A DNA stretch of 64,000 nt. Source: Schistocerca nitens. Its lineage: Eukaryota; Arthropoda; Insecta; Orthoptera; Acrididae. This document shows positions 54,375-64,000 of the stretch, one piece after another (within the stretch, counting starts at the first letter, position 1; each line of letters opens with the position of its first letter). A program made the position numbers and the translations under genes. Under the pieces are notes generated by a model. It had not been told where the DNA came from and did no database searches. It saw only the letters and a list, made by a program, of their open reading frames with translations. Where the stretch lies: positions 374,541,348 through 374,605,347 of the forward strand of contig NC_064614.1 in assembly GCF_023898315.1 (NCBI RefSeq), read 5' to 3'.

Positions 54375-57300
54375 TCAGGTTCATATTTTCGTTCCATACG
54401 AAGTGGCCTTTGCATACGTTACCAACAGCCTGTAGGGTGGAATAGATCCGAATCTACCCAGAGCGTTTCCACTGTGTCTTGTGTACAGGTTGATAAAGCA
54501 ACCCCGATGATGGAGGATCGATTTATTTTCTGTTTGTCGACTGATAAAAGAGCTTCGGTTGTGAAAGGGTTTCATTGTTTCCATACGAGATAGCTCACGG
54601 TTTATTAAACGAGACCGTGAGCCGCAGATTAACGGCCTCGGTGAGGTACTGAACTTTGTGTCAGCTCGCTCTGCCGATGACTCACACGCGTCATCCAAGA
54701 TATCGGACGCGTCTGACGCCGAACTGACTGCGCGCCTTATCGCTGTGTATTGAAACTCCCACCCACGTCGTATTGATCTCACCGTCCAGCTACAGCTGTG
54801 TTTGACCCTAGCCTATATGACAGCGACAAATATATCAGCCGGCTTCTTACAAATGAAAGCCAGCTACCGACGGAAGCTCAATGTGTTCCTCCATTGCGCA
54901 GCGAGATACGGAGAACAAGCCACTAGGGCTGCATTGCCGCTGGTAGCCGAGGGACTGCCTGCTCTTTGTCTCGTCGTCCTGCCCGTGTCCGCTTTGTAAA
55001 AATCGCGGACGAAATCATGCGGCTGGGCAAAGTAAAGATGAATTACTTTTCGGTACTGTTTCGGTTTGCATCAGACATCAACCTGTACTTCTTCAGCATT
55101 TAGGTATGGGGATACAAGATGCTGTAAGATTAATACCGCGTAACCACTGTAGAGTCTCTAATTGCAAAGAGGGATGCTATGTACTGCACGACTTAAGGCT
55201 GTCGTGTAGGAGAGTTCGCTAACTAGCACGAATGCCACAATGGGGAACTGTAAGTACGTCGAACCACATTGTTGAAATGTTGTGGGAAAAAGCATTGCTG
55301 CACTGTAAAAATTGACGATGTCCATGGAGCTCAAATCCGCAATCAGTGGTTTTCAAACAGATTTCTTGCTTTGCATTAATTTATTTTATTAATACAACCA
55401 AAACGGATAATTAATTGGTTTGAAATTGCATTTCAGTTTAAAATTCTGTCATGTCTAACATTCGCAACAACGAGAAACATAATAGAACTCAATGCCACCG
55501 TAACGCAGAGAACATGAAAATTCAACATATGCGCGCCGTAAAATTAAAAGCGTAATTATGCAATTAGAGAAAACTGTGACTGTATGTATAATTGTAACAA
55601 CAAAAGGTACTCTGTCATATCATGACGAAGTACTGCTAACGCGATTGTCGGTGTCAGTTGTACTACAATGGTAACATCCAACTGTCAATGACAGATATGC
55701 ATGGTGCATTATGGCAGCATTCATCGTGTATATACTTGTGTTAGACACACGGGACGACTAATTATTATGTCTCCTGAATGTCAGTGGTCGAAAAACGTTG
55801 AGTATGTGAAACACAGAGTAGTACACTTGGATGACAATTGTAGTGCCATCGAAAAGAGTAAGAACTCAGAGTAGTATATCAATTGCTTTCGTGCGATGCT
55901 TAATGTAAATACTAAAGTTTTTTTCTGTTGCATGGTTAATAACTTGAGGTATCAAACCGTTCAATGGATTACACATTTACCTATATGATGTTTCTCAAAG
56001 CAGCGTTCACTAAAAATAAGTCGTATTATTTTTACTTTTCACTGTGTAGCTTTTATGTACGTTAACCTTCGAGCTGGTAGATAACTTGTTATGTATGTTT
56101 GTAGACTGTGTGTTACCGTTCAACGTACAGAACTAAATATCTGTTATTCTGTCAGACGTCACAGCCTTAATTCGTTTTATGCGGCTTCTGTGAATGTCGT
56201 GTGTGCCTGTGTGCTATGACGGTTTATTTCTGAGCATTTAACGAGTACGTAATATCTGCATCAGCCCTGTTTTTTGTAAGGTTGTGAGAGCAGTGCTTCT
56301 ACGTTATATCTTTCTTCTTCAACTGACCCTATTCAAATACGATACTTCGCGAACGGAAGCAACAGGAACTTATAAATGGAAGCGGGTTTAATATCCATTA
56401 ACTAAACGTAAGTTAATGCAAAGGTATCATCAAATGATGAGACCATGTTCATGAAGCTGCAGTCAATCAAAATTAAATAAAGAGTGACAGTCTCAAAATG
56501 TTCTATGCAGAAGATTAAATCGATGGTAACAAGGAACAATGTAGGACGGTGAAGGAGTTTCGGGTGGGTAACAAGAAGTGTGCTTTGTCTTTGGGTTCGA
56601 TGAGGTTCGCCGAGAGCTTTGTTTTCCGACCGTCGAGCCGACCGGCAGCATCGGCAGGGGGGAGGGGGTCTGCGTGATGAGTATTGCAGGTGCCCGCGGA
56701 TTCCGCGCTGATTGGTTTGCGCGCGGCTGGAAGGACGAACGTTAGCCGCTGCAGATTTACGATCCTGGGGTTCTCGGCCCAGCAATACTACTCCCAGAGC
56801 TCCAACGCCATGAATTTGCGGCGGAAGCGATACCAACTGTCTCTACCTCTCGACCACGTTCGTCGGGCAGAGCCAGTGCAGGGCTACCCTCATCATAGTC
56901 ATATACAGTTAGATGGTGAGTCAGTTGTTCATCCGAACTGAGAATTCCGTTTTAGCGCATAATATCCTGACAACTGAGCTAGTCGTGTTCATATTCATAC
57001 ACTAGCATCTACATTTAGAGAACTTCTTCACACAGAGAGCCTAACCGAGCAAGTACACGAAAATTTTACACCAAATGCATACAGGCATATACCAAACGAG
57101 CGTGCGTAAAGGTGAAAATAAACATCGTCTACGAAAGAGGTACTGAGAAAGACAAAAAATAAAAGATGTAGCGGGTTTTTGTTCTATTTTGGCCTAAGAA
57201 AAGAAAAAAAATACATAAAAAACCATTAGTCTCAAACAGAAACGTGGTCGCTAATGCACTTGTAATGTTACAGACGATATAGGCATCCGGAACACCACGT

Positions 57301-58904
57301 CACATATGAACGTTGTACCTTGTATTGTAAGCAGATCAGAAGAATGCCATCTAAGGGCGACGTGGGGAACTAGGTCTTCCCGTGGCTCCGTGCTACCCCG
57401 TAGTTGCCTATGGTCTATTCTTGGCCTCGGAAAGAAAAGGCCATTGATAGAAGAATGCTAACTATATGAGCGTAATTTTGAGTTATGGCATATTTGTATG
57501 TTGTCCTTTTCATAGCTGGTGGAACACAAACGTCTTCAAATAAGGTAATACGCAGATCAGAGCATTAAGACAGGATCTATTGATACCATATGACAAATGA
57601 AGAATTTGACGTATATTATTCCTGAAACATACTATAATTGCCATGGAAAGATGTAACAATTTATTATATTTACGTCGTTTCAATCACAAAGACACACTTA
57701 AAAGAGTTTTGGCGTAAATGTATCCACGAAAATGTTTTAAGCGCTGCGCATACTGGTCATGTCTATACCAAGTTACAATGCACACCCGCTTTCCCGCCAC
57801 GCAATACAATAAGTGGAGTAGAGTGTTGTAATATTCACAGAGAGGCGCAAAGAGCATAACCGACACATTCGACTGAAACAGGACACCGAATCAGTTCTTG
57901 CTGAGAACTGACTGAAGTACAATCACGAAATGAGATGCGGTGAGCCAGTACGTTGGTGCGAAAACCAGAAAATAAGCAAAGGCTGGAGTTCCAGTTTAAG
58001 CAAGGATTTGATCCAGCACTCAATCTCTAGCCGTCTTCCATGCAGAAAAAGGCATAAAATATGTGTGTTTTGCGGAATTTGGCGGCGGTCACTGAAAAAC
58101 AAACGCCTAAGAAAGAGAGTAATGGGTGCCCGGAAACAGATTCTTATCATAATGCAACAATTCGACGCACGGTGTGGTCGGAACCCAAGCAGTGATCAGA
58201 CATAGCATATGATAAGGACGGTTAGGTCAGTATTAAAAATATTGTGGGCGAAACTGGAATGATCAGTGCCAAACCGAAGACATACCATCTCTCAGCCGCA
58301 CCGAGAAAAGATCAGAAATATGAGCATGCATTGTGATATTTCCACAGCTGCCACATCTGTATGTGGCGCTAGTTACGTAGGAGCAGGTATCAGACAAGAA
58401 AATGCATTCTCACTTCCGGAAAACTGCCACGTACGTGATCGTTAACAACAGGTCACTGGGTTTAATTCGGCAGATACGTCGTCAAATTTGCAGCAATGTT
58501 TGTTGTTTTCTCTCACAAAACACACGGGAGTAGGGGGAATTATACAGAATTCGGAATTAAGCTTCCAAAATGAACGCGCGCTTTCGGCTAAATCGGCTAA
58601 TAACGTCCCGCTGGATGACAATCTGTGACACGGAGCAAATGAGCAGCCGCAGATTGGGCGGTCAGCGCTGAAAACACATCGCTCGTTGCCGCGCTTAGGG
58701 ATCAGGGAGAAACCAAAGGAATCCCACAGCACACGGATAACAAGGGTAACGCACAACGAAGTTCAATTATTAGTTGACATTTCGATGACAATGCAGTCGG
58801 GAAAACATACATATCAAATAGTATCTTATTACATGATTAGGGAGGCAAAATTTAAAGTAAATAAGGAAGGCTAAAGTAAGACGCGCCGCCGACATCATGG
58901 TAAT
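54373..58904. other. No recognised feature, about 4.5 kb
   Basis: AT-rich overall, with more balanced composition at 54600-55000 and 56600-56900. Open frames of 133 (54381-54782, minus) and 144 codons (56402-56836, minus) have no domain I recognise. No SINE bodies or transposon ends seen. This may be intron of the SAM-domain gene or intergenic DNA. Confidence 0.4.
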
Positions 58905-59094
58905 TACAGGCGGAACATTATAGCCCTTAGTGAACGCAGATAAAGCCCTCCTTTGGCAACCATCCTGGCATTCGCGCCCTGTGATACAAATAAAGCAAGG
59001 AAAACTTAAACCAAAATGACTGGACAGGAATATGAATCTCACCTCGTACCAATTATGAGACCAGTGTTATTACAACTAAACCGCCTTACGCGAT
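58905..59094 (-). mobile_element. SINE D, very old copy
   Basis: Plus-strand order GGCAACCATCCTGGCATTCG, GGAAAACTTAAACCAAAATG, ATTATGAGACCAGTGTT and AACTAAACCGCC parallels the copy at 17147 (AACCATCCCGGCATTTGC, GAAAACCTAAATCAGG, GCGAGTCCAGTG, CTAACCACTGCGCC). Heavily diverged. Confidence 0.5.
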
Positions 59095-62000
59095 GGGTCA
59101 CAGTGGGTGTTTTCTGTGTAATAAAAATAGCAGGGGATAAGAATGCCGCGTGATACGAACTGAAATGATCACTTAGGCCCAACTGTAGAAGAAGAGTATG
59201 ATTGGTTTCTATTCACTTGTAGGGTACGAGCAGAATAACGTTTATCTACGAAAGAGGTTATTCTAATTCCTATGCTGGTTCTCATATGGGATGGGTTAAG
59301 AGGCGACGTAAGCACAGGAAAAGAAGGGCTGTGTGAAGTCACGGGCTTGGCTGACCGGCGGGGCAGTTTAAGGAATACTCGATGCACACTTAAAGATAGC
59401 AATCTAGTACCTCACAAAAAGTATTTAGAGAATACCAGGAACCGGCGCCTACCATGAAATTTATGAATACGTTTCAATCCTTATACTCATGTAGGAACCA
59501 TATATATATATATATATATATATAATTAGATGACCGCAGTCGCCGCTCTGTCTCCCTCTCTTTAATGAAACTGCTTTCTGCCAAGAATTTTATGACTCGC
59601 AGAACCATATATTTGAGCTTATACGGAGAGACATTGGGAATTTTTCTTTCTGCGTTACCTTCCGCTGAGTGAATATGAAGGAGGCTATTGACTCTGTGAT
59701 ACTAAATAATACGTTGGCTTGCAGGATGCAAATATACAACTATACTCCACCAGGATAGGTAAATAGCTGCAGTGTCTATAAAACTGATCTGTAATTTAAG
59801 GGAAGTCTGTCGAGTGTAGCTGGATGATCTGAATCAGTTCCATCTTACTGTCCTCCACAATCACTTGAACATTACTTCAGAAATCCTACCAAGATAACTA
59901 ATATTGTTAGCAATAAGTAGACAATACGGTGATAGTAGTGCTCGACAAAACTTCTCCCCATCAGAACTACCAGAACTGATCATTGTAGACGGGAGCAGAT
60001 CCTTCCACATAAAATCTTCATAGTTCGTAAGACGACTTGCCTTCAAAAACTGAGTGTCAACGCAGTTAAGAGTTCTTACATACTAACGGTCACGGATTGT
60101 GAGGATCGAAAGGTCGCACTTGTCAAACAAATGAAGAATGTAACAGCACGCCAGAGCAAAAGGGAACTGATAAGCAAGACTCTTTTGCAGATACGAAATT
60201 GTCTTGATTGGGCCTGACTTGTCACTCATTAGTTTTTGTTATTCACGTAGGTCCTGATAACGACGAAACTGTTACTACAACAAAGATTTGCGATGAAGAG
60301 AGACGATTTTATTTTGGTCAATGAACTATTTCCTTATCTCTTACTACAAATAATGCAAAATAAATAATTTTCATCCAGCAGAGGAGGCCGAGCCGTTGAA
60401 ACGTGTCTTGAGTAATAAAAACAATGTAATTGAATCCACATTATTCGTCATTTAGTTTCGCTGATTAATAACTACTACAGTTTTCGTACCCATGAAAACA
60501 CCGTTCTAATTGGCAATATATAAAGCGACGAAGAAAAGCGCATTAAGTACTGACAGATGCGTCATTTACGATAATGTCAATCCATAATCCATCTCATCCC
60601 CCCCCCCCACTCCCCCCACCCTCAGGGTTCTTTTCCCTGAGCTATTCACCAGCCAAAGAGAATATATCTACACGTAGCTTACGAACATCCCGTTCGCATC
60701 GCAGCAGTTTTGGTTACTGCGAGAGACGCATGGCAAGCGCATCAAACGAGTCCTTCCGCTACGCTCACCTGCCTCGGTTACGCACTTTTACTGCGTGTGG
60801 AAATTGGTACGCACGAAGGCAGCGTGTCGGAATCGTGCCACGGCCGCCAGCGGCAAGTAAGTAACCACTACACTAAATAGCCAAACTGACGTACAACAGG
60901 CGGCGTTAGGGAACGACAAACGCGCCGATTGTATTTCCAGCGAAGAGTGCAGTTCTCACCATGCGAGCGCTAAACGAATGCGAGGACAGAGGAAATGTTA
61001 ATAAGGGGCATTCACAGGTATCCTACGTTCAGAAGTCTCCTAAGGGCTGCCTCTGAGATTTCGGTCAGTAATATAAAGGACGTTTCTGATTAGGATGGAT
61101 TACCTGTATCAATAACCATGAGATGAACCTTAATCTTCTGGCTATCGGTCACAGTGGTGCATTTGGCTGTGTCTCATCGCTCATGGTGAGTTTGGTACTA
61201 ACCTGTAGATCTTCGTGCTGATTTCGCACGCACGAAAGCGGAATCGAATATTCGCACGGACAATAAAGAAAGTAATGTATTAATGATCTGACAGTGGGAA
61301 AAATTTCCCACAGAGAATTGTTACCGGGTTAAATAAAAAAATAGATGACTGGCAGTGTCTATGTCGTTCGTCGTAAAAAACGAACCATCGTTTTTATAGC
61401 CAAGTTTTCAGAAACCATATTTGTGATAGATAAAATCTTCTTCCCCATCAAGGTAGGTCCAAGAACGTGAAAATGTATTGAAACGTTAAAATGCTCCATG
61501 TAATTAAATAAAAAAAGCTGGAAGAGAAATATAGTCAGCTAATTTGTCATTATCTGAAAGTACGTTCTTGGTGGATGAATGATCACTTTTCTTATTCATA
61601 AATTTTAAATTAGAGATTTCATTCTAATGATGTACAGAGAGACTGAATTATGGTCATTCCATAACTTCCTTAGCACTTGTCCTGACATATTGATCCAGTG
61701 TGTATGACATTTCTCGTTTGCCCATCCGATAATATCGAACGTGTAGAGAGAAGAGAAGAATCGACAATGACGGATTTCTTTTTTTTTTTTTTTTTTTTTG
61801 TGATACACATGAGTTTGTCGAACGCTCTGGACAGTATACACTATCAAACGCAATAACGAAAGAGATTTATCAAGAAGTGTTCCGGAATGAAATTCTGATG
61901 TCTCCTGCATGCAGGCCCACCGAGGAGTAATAAGATTATATCGGGGTAGGGATTTCTAAATCCTGCGCATAGCATTTACTGAGGCGAATACTGTTCAAGC

Positions 62001-62340
62001 TGAAAGATAGAAAGAAATTAGAGAATGGCATGTTGAAGCTTTGCGATCAAATTGGGAAAAACATTCTGAAAAAAGGGCGATAGTTTAAAGTAGTGTTAGA
62101 GTTCTGGAATTACACGAAGTTTCAACCTGTCACTAATAATGGGATTTGTGGGACATTAAACACATTCAGATACATTTAATGGTTGAGACGTACTGACCCA
62201 TTCAACAACATTTGACAGTACGATCTAGTTGTAGCCATCAACACTTGTTAATACTAGCTGACGGCTCTCTCTCTGCAAGTTTACACACTTGTCTGGTATT
62301 AGCTGGCAGATATGCGGCGAGTGACGGCAGAATGACAGGC
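59095..62340. other. Non-coding stretch next to the SAM-domain exon
   Basis: A (TA)n run at about 59501-59523, a C run at 60600-60609 and a T run at about 61778-61799. No exon recognised. If the SAM-domain gene continues in this direction, this is the start of its first intron. Confidence 0.4.
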
Positions 62341-62405
62341 GCGGAGCACGTGCCGCGTCCACAAGTGTCTGGGCGCGGGGCGGCGCGGCGCGCGTGGCAG
62401 CGCAG

Positions 62406-62411
62406 ACTTAC
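62406..62411 (-). other. Splice donor GTAAGT
   Basis: On the minus strand the exon ends ...CTCCACCTCG followed by GTAAGT, a perfect U1-type donor. It falls right after the codon for Ser (phase 0) and right where similarity to the SAMD5-like protein's conserved segment ends. Confidence 0.85.
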
Positions 62412-63008
62412 CGAGGTGGAGTACGGCTGATTGCTGAGCCTGATGCCGTCCTGCGCCACGCGGTCCTTCAGCAGTCGCTTCAGTTGCATCCGCGGGATCT
62501 TCACCAGCTCCGCCTTGCCTTCCTCGTACTCGTCGGCGTACTTGGGACCGAGCAGGCCGCGCGTCTGCTGACCAGACAGCGGCGCCTCCTTGATGTCGTC
62601 GAAAGACGCCACCAGAGTCTGTTGTTGTGACTGCTGTTGTTGTTGTTGTTGTTGCTGCTGCTGCGGTGGTTGTTGCTGTTGTTGCGGCGCCGGAGGGGGT
62701 GGTGTCGAGGCTGACGGGGGCTGCGGGGGCGGCGTGGAGGACGCGGAGGAGAGCGCGGCGGCGGCGGCGGCCGCAGTCGTCTCCTCGAGCGTGAAGTAGA
62801 CGGACGCGGCGCCCTGCTCGCGCAGCGTGCGCACCGAGTGCAGCAGCAGCGCGCGGTGCGTGGGGTCGAGCACGCCGATGGCGTCCAGGTCGGGGTCGCC
62901 GACCTGCTTGCAAATCTCCAGGTCGTCATAGCCGTTGTCGAGGAACGACTCTGCGTACTGTCCGAGTCGCAGCGAGCGCAGCCACTCGGCGACGATGTTG
63001 CCTGCCAT
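62412..63008 (-). CDS. SAM-domain protein, SAMD5-like, first coding exon (partial gene)
   Basis: An exon of 199 codons on the minus strand. Residues about 4-70 form a sterile alpha motif: IVAEWLRSLRLGQYAESFLD, then NGYDDLEICKQVGDPDLDAI and HRALLLHSVRTLREQG. It closely resembles vertebrate SAMD5 as I remember it; the SASH1/SKIP proteins are alternatives. SAM domains mediate protein-protein binding and polymer formation; the specific partner is unknown. After YFTLEE comes a long low-complexity linker rich in Ala, Pro and then Gln (codons CAA/CAG mixed, about 62600-62790), absent from the short vertebrate protein. The exon then ends with a second conserved segment, LVKIPRMQLKRLLKDRVAQD and GIRLSNQPYSTS, before the splice donor. 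I chose ATG 63008 because MAGNIVAEWL aligns with the family start. An in-frame ATG at 63065 would add 19 residues, and the frame stays open to 63260. Later exons not seen. Confidence 0.82.
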
Positions 63009-63641
63009 GAGCGCGGCGCGCCACTGCCACCGACGCGCAGCCGGCCTCCTCTCGCACTGGCGCATATCGACATTCTGCGCGCGCCTTTCCCCGCCGCCGC
63101 CAGGCAGCAGCACCGTGCGGCTGCCGCCGCTGCCGCCGTCGCCGTGGGGGGAGAGACCGCTCGCTCGCTGCCCGTCGCCTGCAACAATCACACCGGTTCG
63201 GCCGCTCCAGTATCTTGAGATGTAGCGGCGCTTCTCTGCGCTACCTTCCTTGAACGACACACTTCCGAGGCCTACAATATACTGTCAAACAACTTCCTCC
63301 TAAATCATTTATAAAAGACGTTTTCTAAAATGTTTGACAGTTTCAATCATTTTATCTTGAAACTCTTCCATTAGTCGGTGTTTGCAGAAAAGCAATAATA
63401 TGGGATTATGGGTCTGCCTTCACGCAAAACACTTTTAGTTTTTATTTATTTATCCCCAAACTAGTTTCAGCGATAGTATCGCCATCATTATAGTACGTTT
63501 AAAATTAGTTGCGACTTTCGATGACCGGACGGGGACGAGACGCCGTTGCCCAGGTAACACCAATAGCGAGCAGGCTTTCCCTACCACACTGGCAGCGGTA
63601 CGGCCGCAGCGGTCGCGCGATTCCAGACTGAAGCTCTCGAT
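63009..63641. other. Upstream region of the SAM-domain gene
   Basis: Contains the upstream part of the GC-rich island and then AT-rich DNA. Near 63430-63500 the text TTATCCCCAAACTAGTTTC and AGCGATAGTATCGCC looks like part of a dispersed repeat. A short SINE-A head-like piece (CGGCCGCAGCGGTCGCGCG, CCAGACTGAAG) lies at 63600-63633. Confidence 0.4.
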
Positions 63642-63940
63642 GTAAAGTCGTATTTTCTCGCGCTCAATTGTTCTGTAGTTGTCAAGTATTGAGAACAAGT
63701 CTTCACTTAAGGCTTCTGGGCTGATAGGCCGTGGTCGAAGTATAAAGCTCTTTCCTAACGTTTCGTCTCCGACTGCGAGAGACATCGTCGGGGGTAAAGT
63801 AGATTTTTTCTCGCGCTCAATTGTTCTGTAGTCGTCAAGTACTGAGAAAAAGTCTTCACTTAAAGCTTCTGGGCTGATAGGCCTATCCTAACGTTTCGTC
63901 TCCGACTGCGCGAGACATCGTCGGGGGTAAAGTAGATTTT
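63642..63940. repeat. Imperfect tandem repeat, about 152 and 133 bp units
   Basis: GTAAAGT followed by TTTTCTCGCGCTCAATTGTT starts a unit at 63642 and again at 63794; GTAAAGTAGATTTTTAT at 63927 starts a third, incomplete one. Units share TCTTCACTTAA, GCTTCTGGGCTGATAGGCC, TTTCGTCTCCGACTGCG and GACATCGTCGGGGG. Unit 2 lacks about 20 bp (GTGGTCGAAGTATAAAGCTC). It could be part of a larger transposon cut by the window end. Confidence 0.85.
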
Positions 63941-64000
63941 TATTGGCGTTGCATTAATAACAACAGTGCAGTACATCTGACTACGAGAATTGCCGTAAAA

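Larger units (their letters stand above)
62340..63215. promoter_or_regulatory. GC- and CpG-rich island around the SAM-domain first exon
   Basis: Composition changes sharply from AT-rich flanks to GC-rich, with many CG dinucleotides, across the first exon and about 200 bp upstream of its start. Such islands often mark 5' ends of genes, also in insects with little methylation at active promoters. The transcription start is not identified. Confidence 0.55.

Noticed and set aside
56402-56836. A 144-codon minus-strand gene
   Set aside because: Arginine/proline-rich first half from GC-rich DNA and hydrophobic second half from AT-rich DNA; looks like chance.
61778-61799. T run as the tail of a minus-strand retrocopy
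   Set aside because: No retrogene or SINE body lies next to it and no target duplication was found.
62299-63187. Two other long minus-strand frames over the SAM-domain exon
   Set aside because: They are GC-driven shadows of the SAM-domain frame and contain no domain; only the SAM frame has protein-like conservation and ends at a splice donor.

Overview
This window looks like nuclear DNA of a large, repeat-rich insect genome, probably a grasshopper or locust (Orthoptera; Schistocerca-like). That assignment is inference. It rests on dense SINEs, Tc1/mariner relics and RTE-like LINEs that I remember as typical of such genomes, on long intergenic stretches, and on one insect-type GC-rich first exon. 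Nothing here is bacterial or viral: there are no operons, no CRISPR array and no rRNA operon.

The only host gene I can support lies at the right end on the minus strand: the first coding exon (62412-63008, ending at a GTAAGT splice donor) of a SAM-domain protein resembling vertebrate SAMD5. It starts in a GC-rich, CpG-rich island (about 62340-63215). Its later exons were not recognised and would lie to the left, in a large intron or outside the window.

Almost everything else recognisable is transposon-derived. There is one apparently intact Tc1-type transposon (45312-46733; 340-residue transposase). Decayed Tc1-type copies lie at 383-1659, 15963-17134, 18611-20148, about 33240-34210 and about 41336-42535. 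Mariner relics lie at 14657-15334, 26008-27255, 43048-44214 and 49703-51010. Two copies of one LINE family (LINE-Y, RTE-like) lie at 7520-8744 and 28571-30121. Fragments of a second LINE family (LINE-X, CR1/Jockey-like) lie at 7106-7519 with 8746-8950, at 11690-11755, at 32905-33105, at about 34650-35095 and at 40021-40435.

SINEs fall into several families, labelled here for convenience. A1 and A2 share a 3' body but have different tRNA-like heads. F has a related body with a third head. B, C, D and G are other tRNA-derived families. E is derived from 5S rRNA. Many copies carry clear 7-13 bp target-site duplications, which allow insertion order to be read: a SINE in a Tc1, a SINE in a MITE, a LINE in a LINE, a SINE in a SINE in a Tc1, and a SINE in one unit of a tandem duplication. 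The most notable structural point is that SINE A2 looks like a chimera of a B-type 5' half and an A-type 3' half.

The remaining sequence is AT-rich and apparently non-coding. It is punctuated by microsatellites, homopolymers, a 500 bp pyrimidine tract, small tandem duplications and several GC-rich patches of unknown role, one of which carries a cluster of ATTACG motifs (25236-25414).
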